Shown: positions 18,770 through 26,973, counted from the first letter of the stretch. The stretch is 64,000 bases of DNA from an uncultured Prevotellaceae bacterium (GCA_900318685.1 ONLL01000001.1:1-64000), one strand, 5' to 3'. Numbers and translations are program-made. The notes: generated by a model from the sequence alone, not told the origin.

Positions 18770-19567
18770 ATGGCAAAAAAGAAGATACTTTTCATCAACC
18801 AGGAGATATCTCCCTACGTGGATGATACCGAATTGTCAATCATGGGGCGCGAGCTGCCTCGTGTCATGCAAGAGCTTGGCCACGAGATACGCACGTTCAT
18901 GCCTAAGTGGGGTACCATCAACGAGCGTCGTGGCATGCTACATGAGGTGCAGCGTCTGTCGGGTATGAACCTGATCATCGACGATACCGACCACCCCCTT
19001 ATTATTAAGGTGGCATCGATACAGTCTGCACGTGTTGCCGTGTATTTCATCGACAACGAGGACTACTTCTCCAAGCGGCGCATGACCACCGACGAGCTGG
19101 GACATGACTATCCCGACAATGGTGAACGCGCCATTTTCTTCGCTCGTGGCGTGCTCGAGACGGTGAAGAAGCTTCGCTGGGTTCCCGACATCATCCATTG
19201 CCAAGGTTGGATGAGTGCTGTCGTTCCCCTCTATGTGAAGACTGCCTATGCCGACGAGCCGTCGTTTGCCGAGTCAAAGGTCGTCACATCCCTGTTCACG
19301 CCCGACCTGGACAAGGACCTGGGACAGAAGTTCAAGAAGTGCCTGGCATTCCGCGATGCCAAGCCCGAGCTGTTGGAACCCTACAACGACGACTTCGACA
19401 TCCTGGAGCTGGGAAAGATTGCCGTTGACTATAGCGATGGCGTCATCCAGTCAAATGGCATTGTGAATGACACCCTGGTCAGCAGGGCTCAGGAGAAAGG
19501 AATCCCCTTCCTGCCATATACCGAAGATTTTGCCGATGCCTACGAGGCATTCTATGACAGTTTATAA
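18770..19567 (+). CDS. Glycogen/starch synthase N-terminal-domain protein
   Basis: The 265-residue protein resembles only the N-terminal Rossmann domain of GT5 glycogen synthases: KKILFINQEISPYV at the start, GRELPRVMQELGHEIRTFMPKWG, YFIDNEDYFSKR, ERAIFFARGVLET and DIIHCQGWMSA. The C-terminal half of a normal synthase (about 480 residues in all) is absent. The ADP-glucose-binding KTGG motif is replaced by VDDTELSIMG, so catalysis by the usual mechanism is doubtful. Similar short proteins stand next to panC and a DUF4270 gene in other Bacteroidales. DUF4270 follows 11 bp downstream in one operon. A regulatory or binding role is possible. The fold assignment is good and the function is unknown. 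Confidence 0.75.
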   Translation: MAKKKILFINQEISPYVDDTELSIMGRELPRVMQELGHEIRTFMPKWGTINERRGMLHEVQRLSGMNLIIDDTDHPLIIKVASIQSARVAVYFIDNEDYFSKRRMTTDELGHDYPDNGERAIFFARGVLETVKKLRWVPDIIHCQGWMSAVVPLYVKTAYADEPSFAESKVVTSLFTPDLDKDLGQKFKKCLAFRDAKPELLEPYNDDFDILELGKIAVDYSDGVIQSNGIVNDTLVSRAQEKGIPFLPYTEDFADAYEAFYDSL

Positions 19568-19578
19568 GAAAAAGACAA

Positions 19579-21078
19579 ATGTCATCTAACACCAAACATT
19601 CACACCTCTCCATAATGGCTGCTGCAGCACTCTTGCTGGTAGCCATTTCTTCTTGTGATGAGGACGCACTTAACATCGGCCAGTCGCTGACCGACGAGAG
19701 CGATAAGCTCGAGGTGGGCACAGCCTCCTTCCAAGTCACCACACGCACCATCATGGCCGACTCCGTGCTCTCACTTGCATCCGACTGCTATTTCGGACGT
19801 GTAAGAGACCCGGAGACGAATGCAGATGTCACGAGTGAGTTCACCACGCAATTCCACTTGCTGGAGACAACAAACGTATGGCCGGAAGACAAGTTCCTCA
19901 GCCACTACGACGGCAAGATAGCAGCCGACTCCTGCGACATTGTACTCTACCTCGGCTCGCCTTTCCGTGCTGCCGACAGCCTTGTTGCCATGAAGATGCG
20001 CGTCAGCGAGATGGCTACGCCCCTGGAGGAAGGGCATCGCTACTACTCCAATTTCAACCCGTCGAAAGCAGGCATGCTGCGCACTGGCGGCATCAGCAAG
20101 TCACAGATGTTCAGCTATCTCAGCCTGACCGGCCATGAGGAAGTGAACAGCAATGATGACAAGGTAGAGGTCATCCGCATCACGCTCAATGATCCTTACA
20201 CGGCAGTTGATGGCACCACATACAAGAATTACGGCACATACCTGCTGCGACAGTATTTCGACCACCCCGAGTACTACCGCAACTCCTACGTCTTCACCCA
20301 CAACCTGTGCCCGGGATTTCTGTTCCAGATTACCGACGGACTGGGATTCCATGCCAAGGTGACCAACATCGGACTGCGAACCTACTATACCGTGCAGGGC
20401 GATACGTCAGTAGTCCACACACGCATGGTGCTGGCAGGAACCAGCGAGGTGCTGCAAACCACTCAGGTCGTCAACGACACGCAGGCCCTCAAGCAGCTGG
20501 TGAACGAGACGCAGCACACCTACCTGAAGACTCCGGCAGGCCTCTTCACAGAAGTTACATTGCCTGTGAAAGAGGTGAAGCAAGGACACGAGAGCGATTC
20601 CCTGCTCGCAGCAAAGGTATCGTTCCAGCGCCTCAACAACGAGTCTACCAACGAGCGCATGCTTGGTATTCCCCAGACCCTGCTCATGGTGCAGAAGGAC
20701 AGCCTGCACAATTTCTTTGAGCGTGGCGCCGTCCCCGACAACATCACGTCCTACATCGCCGGATACAACAATCCCACGCCGACCAGCACCAATACCGTAG
20801 TGAACAACAACTCCTATACGTTCAACAACCTGTCGTCGCTCATCACCTATCTTTGGCAGCAACGGCAGCAGGGTATGAAGAGTGATCCTCAATGGGAGGC
20901 TAAGCATCCCGACTGGAACAAGATGGTGCTTGTGCCCATCTCGTTCACTACTTCCAGCAGCAGTACTAGCGTCACGTCCGTTCGTCACGACATGTCGCTC
21001 ACCAGCACGCGTCTTGTGGGTGGTGCCAACAATCCCCACGACCCCATCCAGCTGAGCGTGGTGTATGCTAAGTTCTAA
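19579..21078 (+). CDS. DUF4270 family lipoprotein
   Basis: The 499-residue protein has a lipoprotein signal ending in LLVAISSC at about residue 26, followed by DEDALNIGQSLTD, the typical start of DUF4270 proteins. The rest is beta-rich with many Ser/Thr/Asn residues. It includes RVRDPETNADVTSEFTTQF and a near-terminal DPIQLSVVYAKF, also typical of the family. It is expected on the outer membrane, facing the periplasm or the surface. Function is unknown. It follows the starch-synthase-like gene by 11 bp, a pairing conserved in related genomes as far as recalled. No catalytic motif was recognised. Confidence 0.82.
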   Translation: MSSNTKHSHLSIMAAAALLLVAISSCDEDALNIGQSLTDESDKLEVGTASFQVTTRTIMADSVLSLASDCYFGRVRDPETNADVTSEFTTQFHLLETTNVWPEDKFLSHYDGKIAADSCDIVLYLGSPFRAADSLVAMKMRVSEMATPLEEGHRYYSNFNPSKAGMLRTGGISKSQMFSYLSLTGHEEVNSNDDKVEVIRITLNDPYTAVDGTTYKNYGTYLLRQYFDHPEYYRNSYVFTHNLCPGFLFQITDGLGFHAKVTNIGLRTYYTVQGDTSVVHTRMVLAGTSEVLQTTQVVNDTQALKQLVNETQHTYLKTPAGLFTEVTLPVKEVKQGHESDSLLAAKVSFQRLNNESTNERMLGIPQTLLMVQKDSLHNFFERGAVPDNITSYIAGYNNPTPTSTNTVVNNNSYTFNNLSSLITYLWQQRQQGMKSDPQWEAKHPDWNKMVLVPISFTTSSSSTSVTSVRHDMSLTSTRLVGGANNPHDPIQLSVVYAKF

Positions 21079-21087
21079 AACCGCTTG

Positions 21088-21231
21088 ATGATCATGGCCG
21101 ACGGCTACCTGGAAAAACATCAGGCGGAGTATGAGGCACGACGCGATGCCTACCTCCGCAAAGGCTCACGCAGAAAAAAAGGTGCAAGACCTGCACCCTC
21201 CATTCCTCGTCCTGATGATGAGGCGTTGTAG
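21088..21231 (+). CDS. Small basic protein, 45-47 residues
   Basis: A short frame starts at ATG 21088 or, more likely, at 21094 (MADGYLEKHQAEYEARR) and ends at TAG 21229-21231. It is helical and charged in the first half, then basic and Pro-rich (RRKKGARPAPSIPRP). Similar small proteins starting MAD.YLE are common in Bacteroidales and are sometimes misnamed dehydrogenase. It follows the DUF4270 gene by 9 bp and ends exactly where the convergent gene's stop begins. It is too short to be certain, but the clean spacing and composition favour a real gene. Confidence 0.5.
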   Translation: MIMADGYLEKHQAEYEARRDAYLRKGSRRKKGARPAPSIPRPDDEAL

Positions 21232-21648
21232 TTATATCGAATCTTGACTTTGCGGAACTTCCTCCAGCTCCTCTAGCGGCACCTCTTCGAAATCGTCGAT
21301 TTCTTCTCCTTCCTCAGCCTCTGGAGCGTCTATTTCAGTTGTGTCCTCAACGGGCGGAGCTATAGGCTCTTCATTTACGATATCTGCATCCTCCTCATGA
21401 ACAGGCGGTTCCTCCATGTAGGCAGGATCAAGCGGGGGAAGCTCAGGAAGCTCATCATCAGCTGACGGAAGAGCGGGCAGGTCAACCTTCTCCTGGGCCG
21501 GCATCTCCTCGTCCGACAACGCTTCTTTCTGTGCCAAAGCCAACTGCTCGCGGGCATTGTCGGCAATATAGAGTCCCGTGAGAATGCCCAGCAGGGCAAT
21601 GACCACGCCTACAATAATGGGCGTGAGCTGCGTGCGATTATCTGACAT
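21232..21648 (-). CDS. Membrane-anchored acidic, Pro-rich protein
   Basis: The 138-residue protein has one transmembrane segment at about 10-29 (PIIVGVVIALLGILTGLYIA) after a short N-terminus. A long disordered tail follows, made largely of Glu, Asp and Pro (for example EELEEVPQ near the end). No family was recognised. It overlaps the 3' end of the upstream GH25 gene by 11 bp, so the two are cotranscribed and probably translationally coupled. This suggests an envelope role linked to the muramidase. The tail length and charge are reminiscent of periplasmic spacer proteins, but that is speculation. Confidence 0.65.
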   Translation of the reverse strand: MSDNRTQLTPIIVGVVIALLGILTGLYIADNAREQLALAQKEALSDEEMPAQEKVDLPALPSADDELPELPPLDPAYMEEPPVHEEDADIVNEEPIAPPVEDTTEIDAPEAEEGEEIDDFEEVPLEELEEVPQSQDSI

Positions 21649-22426
21649 AGTATATCTCCCTTAATGTATGGTCGCCCATGATACGGCTCTTGTCCACCTC
21701 TCCCTTGACACCTGCCAGGCGGCCCTTGCACGTGTACTGCCAGATGATGTAGTCGCGACCGTCGGCCAGCTCGGGCTGCTCGTCGCTATACATGGCTATC
21801 ATGAGCGGATAGCCGTCCAGTTTACCCTGCAGGTGCTTGTTGTAGAAATTGCGATAGGTATAGATCAAGGGCTTCTGGTGATAGGCATCCTCCATCAGCT
21901 TCAGCATTTTCGAGAGCGAGTCGCAGAACTGCTCCGTCGACATGCCGGCATCCGTCTCCACATCGAGCATCGGGATGAGATCCTGCTCTGCCGGCAGACA
22001 TTGGGCCTTGAAATTATGCATCTGCAGACTCAGGTTCGATTTCGGACGGAAGAAATGATAGCTGCCCACCTTCAGGTCGTGGCTGTGAGCCAGCTCAATA
22101 TTGCGCAGGTAGAGCGGGTCCTGATTGTCGCTGCCCTCCGTACATTTCAGGTAGACATAAGCCATGTTGGTGTCGTCGCCCACGGCATTCCAGAACACCT
22201 CGTTCTGATAGTGGCTCACGTCGATGCCGTGCACATGCGAGCAGGTGTCCTCGCAGGCATGAAACGGGTCGGCATCATGCTGAGTCAGCTTCACGGGCTT
22301 GGGTGCCACCTTCACGGCACGTCGTGGCGTTGCACGTTTGCGAGTGGTTTTCTTCGGACGTGGTGTAGCGGCGCCGACAATGCCCGCCACCATGCATAGT
22401 AAGAGGAATATAGCGATTCTTTTCAT
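21638..22426 (-). CDS. GH25 muramidase (lysozyme) with signal peptide
   Basis: The 262-residue protein has a signal peptide (MKRIAIFLLLCMVAGIVGA), then a strongly basic linker (RPKKTTRKRATPRR at about 23-36) and a GH25 barrel. Barrel motifs are HGIDVSHYQNEVFW, YLKCTEGSDNQDP, GSYHFFRPK, PMLDVETDAG (the DxE catalytic pair), PLIYTYRNFY and IIWQYT near the end. GH25 enzymes cleave the glycan backbone of peptidoglycan. The product should act in the periplasm or at the cell surface. The basic linker may bind cell-wall or lipid phosphates. Its promoter box is at 22450-22457. It overlaps the downstream acidic membrane protein gene. Confidence 0.88.
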   Translation of the reverse strand: MKRIAIFLLLCMVAGIVGAATPRPKKTTRKRATPRRAVKVAPKPVKLTQHDADPFHACEDTCSHVHGIDVSHYQNEVFWNAVGDDTNMAYVYLKCTEGSDNQDPLYLRNIELAHSHDLKVGSYHFFRPKSNLSLQMHNFKAQCLPAEQDLIPMLDVETDAGMSTEQFCDSLSKMLKLMEDAYHQKPLIYTYRNFYNKHLQGKLDGYPLMIAMYSDEQPELADGRDYIIWQYTCKGRLAGVKGEVDKSRIMGDHTLREIYYVR

Positions 22427-22449
22427 GTCAGGTTTGTTCTATCGAAATG

Positions 22450-22457
22450 CAAAGGTA
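22450..22457 (-). promoter_or_regulatory. -7 box TACCTTTG for the GH25 operon
   Basis: Minus strand TTGTACCTTTGCATTT, 24 bp before the ATG; divergent from the clostripain promoter. Confidence 0.7.
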
Positions 22458-22500
22458 CAAAATAATTGTGAATTGATAGCGTGTATTAAGAAATATTTCG

Positions 22501-22508
22501 TACCTTTG
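22501..22508 (+). promoter_or_regulatory. -7 box TACCTTTG for the clostripain-like gene
   Basis: TTTCGTACCTTTGCAG, 20 bp before the ATG at 22528. Confidence 0.7.
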
Positions 22509-22527
22509 CAGAAAATTTAAAGAAACG

Positions 22528-23784
22528 ATGAAACATTTACTTCCCATACTGGCAGCCCTCCTGCTGCTCACAGCCTGCCATAAGGACAAAAACGATAAGG
22601 AAGAGAAGGTGGCGACGCAAAGCGTACTGGTGTATATCGCCGGCGACAATAACCTCTCCAGCTTTACCAGCAGCGACATCAGGCAAATGATGGAAGGCAG
22701 CAAGGAACTGACCGACGACAACAACCTCCTGCTCTTTATCGACCAGAAGGGCAAGTTGCCCTATCTGATGAAAGTGGAGAAGGGCGACACCCTGCGCATA
22801 CACACCTACCCCGAAGAGATGCTGTCGTCCGACCCTGCCACGCTCAGGGAAGCCCTCCAATGGATGACATCCAACTACAAAGCCCGCCAGTATGGTCTCA
22901 TTCTCTGGGGACATGCCGACGGATGGACGGTATGGGACCCTAGCGCCGACAGCCGCCTCGTGCCCGACGCCAGTAGCGACGAAAGCCGTCCGCGCCGTGC
23001 CTACGGCCTGGACAACGGCAGCAAGACGGAATGGATGAATATCTCGGATATGGCCACGACGCTTGAGAGTGTCTTCATCGATGCTCCCCTGCGCTTCATC
23101 TTCGCCGACTGCTGCTGCTTCCAATGCGTGGAGTCGGCCTACGAGCTGCGCCATAGTGCCCAGTACATCATCGCCTCGCCTGCCGAGATTCCTGGCGAGG
23201 GAGCCCCCTACCAGACGGTCATCCCCGCCCTCTTCAGCCAGCGCGACGACTTCTGCCAACTGGCCATCGATGCCTACTACGAGCAGGTGTCGGGAGGCTA
23301 CCAGGAACCGATGACCGCCATCAGGACCAGCGAGATGGAGAATCTGGCACAGGCCACACGCACGGCACTCGCCCAGACCTTCCAGCCGCTTACCGCCGAG
23401 GGCGCGGAATATCCCGACGTCAAGCGCCTCATCTATTTCTACGACCAGACGCTCTTCGACATGAACGACTTCCTGCTCCGTCACGCCAGCAGCGACGTCT
23501 ATGCTCAATGGCATGCAGCTTTCAATCGAGCAGTAGTCTATCGCACCTGGGTCGATGCCTGGATGGCCAATCATGTCTACTACCTGGGATACTTCGGCTC
23601 ACATCTCTTCCGCGACTTCGACGTCACGGACGAGCGCTATGGTGGCGTGAGCATGTTCGTGCCGCAGGATCCTGCGTCAGTACCCTACGACTTCAGAAAG
23701 AATGTCACCAGTCAGAATGCCCGCATCAACCGCATGCAATGGTACAAGGCTGCCGGTCTTGATGCGCTAGGATGGTGTAGGTAA
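22528..23784 (+). CDS. Clostripain-family (C11) cysteine peptidase lipoprotein
   Basis: The 418-residue protein has a lipoprotein signal (LLLLTAC, Cys at about 17) and a caspase-like C11 domain. VLVYIAGDNNL begins the fold. The catalytic His lies in LILWGHADGW (about 134) and the nucleophile in RFIFADCCCFQCVESAYEL (about 200). YIIASPAEIPGEG, a short motif near the substrate pocket, follows. C11 enzymes cleave after basic residues and are often surface-exposed in gut Bacteroidota. Three consecutive cysteines at the active site leave the exact nucleophile ambiguous, although family alignment favours the first after Asp. The gene overlaps the convergent phosphopantetheinyl transferase by 59 bp. 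Confidence 0.88.
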   Translation: MKHLLPILAALLLLTACHKDKNDKEEKVATQSVLVYIAGDNNLSSFTSSDIRQMMEGSKELTDDNNLLLFIDQKGKLPYLMKVEKGDTLRIHTYPEEMLSSDPATLREALQWMTSNYKARQYGLILWGHADGWTVWDPSADSRLVPDASSDESRPRRAYGLDNGSKTEWMNISDMATTLESVFIDAPLRFIFADCCCFQCVESAYELRHSAQYIIASPAEIPGEGAPYQTVIPALFSQRDDFCQLAIDAYYEQVSGGYQEPMTAIRTSEMENLAQATRTALAQTFQPLTAEGAEYPDVKRLIYFYDQTLFDMNDFLLRHASSDVYAQWHAAFNRAVVYRTWVDAWMANHVYYLGYFGSHLFRDFDVTDERYGGVSMFVPQDPASVPYDFRKNVTSQNARINRMQWYKAAGLDALGWCR

Positions 23785-24397
23785 GGACGTAGTCGTCGGT
23801 AAACTCATACCCTACTTCGACTATCGCAGCCCCGACTTCGGCCGCCTCAGCAGCCTTCTCTGCGGGGGCCTGCCCTGCCGTCGCAGCCTGTCTTTTCAGG
23901 TTCTCCACCAAAAGGGTGGCTCCATCCACGCTTTTCACACGCATATCAAAGAAGTGCAGGTTTTCCTCCGAGAAAAGCTTGTAGACGGCTTCCTTCGCAG
24001 ACCATATCAGCAACTGCCGTTCGATGCTGTCTGCCTGCTCGTCAGGACGGATAAAGCGCGAGGCGATGCCTGCCACGCGGTCCGTGCGCCGCTCGATGTC
24101 GAGCCCCACCTGCTCTTCGTCCGACAGCAGGATGGCAGCATAGCCATGAGTATGGCTCACGCTGATGCGCCTGTCGTGAAGGGCCTGAGGCCCCTCCTCA
24201 GTCATAACAGAAACGAATGGTTTTCCCGACTCCTGATGGCCTACGAAATAGTCACGGCCATCATCCATCATCACGTTCAGCAGTCGCTTCACGGCCTCCC
24301 GCTCGCGCTCCCTGGGCTTGCCTGCGAAAGGTTCGTCCATGCGCCAGAGCCCCAGCTGGGTGTGCCTTGACAACTGCCGGACCTCAATCAGCGACAT
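23726..24397 (-). CDS. 4'-phosphopantetheinyl transferase superfamily protein
   Basis: The 223-residue protein has the Sfp-type transferase motifs: SVSHTHGYAAILLS at about 78-91, VGLDIERRTDRV (Mg-binding Asp and Glu) and LLIWSAKEAVYKLFS (Glu-Lys motif). Such enzymes transfer phosphopantetheine from CoA to carrier proteins. Length and two-half layout fit a stand-alone Sfp-like enzyme rather than AcpS. An Ala/Glu-rich insertion near the C-terminus (AATAGQAPAEKAAEAAEVGA) is unusual. It overlaps the upstream gldE gene by 14 bp, the arrangement seen in many Bacteroidota, and overlaps the convergent peptidase gene by 59 bp at its end. Confidence 0.87.
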   Translation of the reverse strand: MSLIEVRQLSRHTQLGLWRMDEPFAGKPREREREAVKRLLNVMMDDGRDYFVGHQESGKPFVSVMTEEGPQALHDRRISVSHTHGYAAILLSDEEQVGLDIERRTDRVAGIASRFIRPDEQADSIERQLLIWSAKEAVYKLFSEENLHFFDMRVKSVDGATLLVENLKRQAATAGQAPAEKAAEAAEVGAAIVEVGYEFTDDYVLTYTILAHQDRQPCTIACG

Positions 24398-25712
24398 GAT
24401 CCTCCTTGCTTTCCACTACCTTGATCTTTGAGATGCGATGTCCGTCGAGCTCAACGATCTCAAACTTGAAGTTCTTGTATTCCAGGCGCTCGTGAGTCTG
24501 CGGGATGTCGCCCTTCAGCTCCAGCATCAGGCCTGCAAGCGTGTCGGCATCGCCTTCCACCTCCTCGAATGTCTCGTCGTCGATGTTCATGATGCGGTAG
24601 AAGTCGGTCAGAAGCGTCTTGCCCTCAAAGATATAAGTATTGGCATTGACGCGCACATAGTTCTTCTCCTCCTCGTCGTACTCGTCGTTGATCTCGCCCA
24701 CGATCTCCTCCAGGATATCCTCAAGGGTCACGATGCCGCTGGTGCCTCCGAACTCGTCGACCACGATGGCGATGTGCACCTTGTTCTCCTGGAAGTCACG
24801 CAGCAGGTCGTCGATTTTCTTCGTCTCAGGCACGAAGTAAGGCGGACGTATGAGCGACTGCCAACGGAACGAGGCGGGCTTCGTCAGGTGGGGCAGCAGG
24901 TCCTTGATATAGAGTATGCCGCGGATGTTGTCGATGGAACCCTGATAGACAGGTATGCGCGAATAGTTGTTCTCCACGATGCAACGGATGACCTCGGAGA
25001 AGGGCGAGTGGAAGTCGAGGTCGACCACATCCTGGCGGCTGGTCATCACCTCCTTGGCCGTCTCGTCGCCGAAGCGCACGATGCCCTCGAGCATATTCTG
25101 TTCGTCCTTAATATCCTCTTTGTCAGTCAGTTCGAGCGCCTGCTCCAGATCGTCCACACTCAGCACGTGGTTCTCGCGTTGCACCACCTTGCCCGCCAGG
25201 ATGCCCGAGCGAATGAGCACCCACGACAGGGGCTTGAACAGGCGGCTGAGCGCAGCAATAGCCGGCGCAAACCTCCTGCACACGGCCAAGGCATGCTGTC
25301 CGCAATATACTTTCGGGATGATCTCGCCGAAGAGAAGGAGGAGGAACGTGAGCAATACCGTGACCACCACGAACTGCAGCCACACGGCCTTGCCGAAGCT
25401 GATGACGTGGGCGAAGAAATAGTTGCAGAGCATGATGATCGTCACGTTCACCAGGTTGTTGGTGATGAGGATCGTGGCCAGCGTGCGTTCCGAGTTGTCA
25501 CGCAGGCGCTGAATCTTGCCGTCGACCGAGTTCTTGTCCTCGTCCAGATCATTCAGGTCCGACGGCGAAAGCGAGAAAAATGCAATCTCCGAGCCTGAGG
25601 CGAAGCCCGAGACGAGGAGTAGCAGTAAGGCTAAGACAATAGAGAATATCGCACCCGCCGTTGGGGTGAGCAGTTGTACCTCGCTGAAGAGTTGTTGAAG
25701 ATAGTCGTCCAT
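24384..25712 (-). CDS. gldE: GldE-type CNNM/CBS/CorC transporter-like protein
   Basis: The 442-residue membrane protein has a DUF21 (CNNM) transmembrane region at about 15-190 (SGFASGSEIAFFSLSPSDL, ILITNNLVNVTIIML). A CBS pair follows at about 205-340 (MTSRQDVVDLD, YSRIPVYQGSIDNIRGILYIKDLL), then a C-terminal CorC_HlyC domain with GTSGIVTLEDILEEIVGEI. The family is named GldE from gliding Flavobacteria but is kept in non-gliding Bacteroidales, where it may handle Mg or other cations. It follows ssb by 9 bp and overlaps the transferase gene, giving the order unknown gene, ssb, gldE, transferase in one operon. The mutY gene often found at the head of this cluster is absent. Confidence 0.88.
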   Translation of the reverse strand: MDDYLQQLFSEVQLLTPTAGAIFSIVLALLLLLVSGFASGSEIAFFSLSPSDLNDLDEDKNSVDGKIQRLRDNSERTLATILITNNLVNVTIIMLCNYFFAHVISFGKAVWLQFVVVTVLLTFLLLLFGEIIPKVYCGQHALAVCRRFAPAIAALSRLFKPLSWVLIRSGILAGKVVQRENHVLSVDDLEQALELTDKEDIKDEQNMLEGIVRFGDETAKEVMTSRQDVVDLDFHSPFSEVIRCIVENNYSRIPVYQGSIDNIRGILYIKDLLPHLTKPASFRWQSLIRPPYFVPETKKIDDLLRDFQENKVHIAIVVDEFGGTSGIVTLEDILEEIVGEINDEYDEEEKNYVRVNANTYIFEGKTLLTDFYRIMNIDDETFEEVEGDADTLAGLMLELKGDIPQTHERLEYKNFKFEIVELDGHRISKIKVVESKEDHVAD

Positions 25713-25721
25713 TTCTGTCGG

Positions 25722-26081
25722 TTACGTGGTGGCTGGCTCAGCAGGCTGGGCAGGACGCGGAGTGAGCAGCTCCATATTGTCGGCCCAGATCTCCGTATAA
25801 TATTTGCGCTTGCCCTGCTTGTCGTCGTACGTTGCATAGTGGATGCGGCCCTCGATGTAGAGCTTGTCGCCTTTATGCACATAGCGCTCCACAATCTCAG
25901 CCAGCTTGTGCCACAGGATCACCGAGTGCCACTCCGTGCGGTCGGGCACCTGCGTACCATTCTGCAGCGTATAGCCACGTTCGGTAGTAGCCAAGGTGAT
26001 ACGTGCCACAGCCTGGCCCTGGTCCACATATCTGACCTCGGGATCCTTGCCTACGTTGCCTATCAGCATCACCTTGTTCAT
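25722..26081 (-). CDS. ssb: Single-stranded DNA-binding protein
   Basis: The 119-residue protein is a bacterial SSB: MNKVMLIGNVGKDPEVRYV at the start, then TEWHSVILWHKLAEI and YVHKGDKLYIEGRI, forming the OB fold through about residue 105. The protein ends PAQPAEPATT. The usual flexible linker and acidic tip (DDDIPF or similar), which recruits repair and replication partners, is missing. The stop codon is unambiguous in the sequence. It may therefore be a secondary SSB, or the tail may have been lost. It stands 9 bp after the upstream gene and 9 bp before gldE. Confidence 0.92.
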   Translation of the reverse strand: MNKVMLIGNVGKDPEVRYVDQGQAVARITLATTERGYTLQNGTQVPDRTEWHSVILWHKLAEIVERYVHKGDKLYIEGRIHYATYDDKQGKRKYYTEIWADNMELLTPRPAQPAEPATT

Positions 26082-26090
26082 CTCAGAATA

Positions 26091-26645
26091 CTATTGTTTG
26101 GCACCACCCAGATAGCGATACTTGAAGTTCTTGCCCTTGGCCGAAGGGAACTGGCTGCGCTCATCCACGCGCGAGCGAAGGTGCTCCACGATGCGGTTGT
26201 AGCAGTCGATGGGCGATGCTGCCTTCACCTGAGCCACGAAATGGGTGTCGCGATACTGGAACTTACCCGTGCCAGGCACCATCAGCACACGCTTGAAGTC
26301 GATAGCGCCCTCATACCAGCCGAAATGCTCCTCGTTGAGCTTCAGCACAGTCAGCGAAGCACGGTCCTTGGCTGCCGAGCCGCCATCATCCTTATGGCTG
26401 CGCACGGCCTTCTTGTCCTTGAAGTCCTGCATCGTGGCAGCATCGGTCTTAATAATAATAAAGTACACGCGTGGACGAATCTTATAACGCTTGGGATAGT
26501 AAACGTCGCTGGCGGCATACTCGCGCACGTCCTGCTCCAAGACCGGATTCATGCCTATCTCTTCAATCTGGCTCAAAAAAGCAATAGCATCGTCAACATT
26601 CTTGACGAGCGTCTCTTTATCAAAATACCTTAGATATAGATTCAT
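26091..26645 (-). CDS. Conserved protein of unknown function
   Basis: The 184-residue soluble protein was not assigned to a family. It starts MNLYLRYFDKETLVKNVDDA at 26645; the longer frame to 26720 reads back into the tRNA-Gly gene and is rejected. Visible features are a helical N-terminal part, YYPKRYKIRPRVYFIIIKT, a charged middle and a C-terminal SQFPSAKGKNFKYRYLGGAK that is basic. No signal peptide or membrane helix is present. It is 33 bp downstream of a tRNA-Gly gene and 9 bp upstream of ssb, so it may be transcribed from the tRNA promoter as the first protein gene of the ssb-gldE operon. Confidence 0.7.
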   Translation of the reverse strand: MNLYLRYFDKETLVKNVDDAIAFLSQIEEIGMNPVLEQDVREYAASDVYYPKRYKIRPRVYFIIIKTDAATMQDFKDKKAVRSHKDDGGSAAKDRASLTVLKLNEEHFGWYEGAIDFKRVLMVPGTGKFQYRDTHFVAQVKAASPIDCYNRIVEHLRSRVDERSQFPSAKGKNFKYRYLGGAKQ

Positions 26646-26678
26646 TTGAAAGATTGTTTTCCTAAAAAATGAAAAAAG

Positions 26679-26751
26679 AGCGGAAAACGGGACTCGGACC
26701 CGCGACCCCAACCTTGGCAAGGTTGTGCTCTACCAACTGAGCTATTTCCGC
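26679..26751 (-). tRNA. tRNA-Gly (GCC)
   Basis: Minus strand GCGGAAA pairs with TTTCCGC. The D-arm is AGCTCAGTTGGTAGAGC, the anticodon loop centres on GCC within CCTTGCCAAGG, and the T-arm is GGTTCGAGTC-like (GGGTCCGAGTCCC). No CCA is encoded. Identical to the copy at 27029. Confidence 0.95.
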
Positions 26752-26777
26752 AATAAAAAACTACAAGATTGTGATGG

Positions 26778-26861
26778 TGAAGAGGAGGAGACTCGAACTC
26801 CCACGTCGCAATTGACACTACCCCCTCAAAGTAGCGCGTCTACCAATTCCGCCACCTCTCC
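26778..26861 (-). tRNA. tRNA-Leu (GAG)
   Basis: Minus strand acceptor GGAGAGG pairs with CCTCTTC (one G-U). There is a class II long variable arm, and the anticodon stem CTACT/GGTAG carries loop TTGAGGG. Confidence 0.92.
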
Positions 26862-26891
26862 AACATTTCAGTCATCACAGCAAAAAAAGAG

Positions 26892-26973
26892 TGCCCAGAA
26901 CAGGACTCGAACCTGCACGCCTCGCGGCACACGCACCTGAAACGTGCGCGTCTACCAATTCCGCCACCTGGGC
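26892..26973 (-). tRNA. tRNA-Leu (CAG)
   Basis: Minus strand acceptor GCCCAGG pairs with TCTGGGC. There is a long variable arm, and the anticodon stem CACGT/GCGTG carries loop TTCAGGT. Confidence 0.92.

Noticed and set aside
24438-25598. 386-aa plus-strand ORF opposite gldE
   Set aside because: It is the antisense shadow of a well-matched gldE gene and shows no recognisable domain, only His/Val/Leu/Asp-rich antisense composition.
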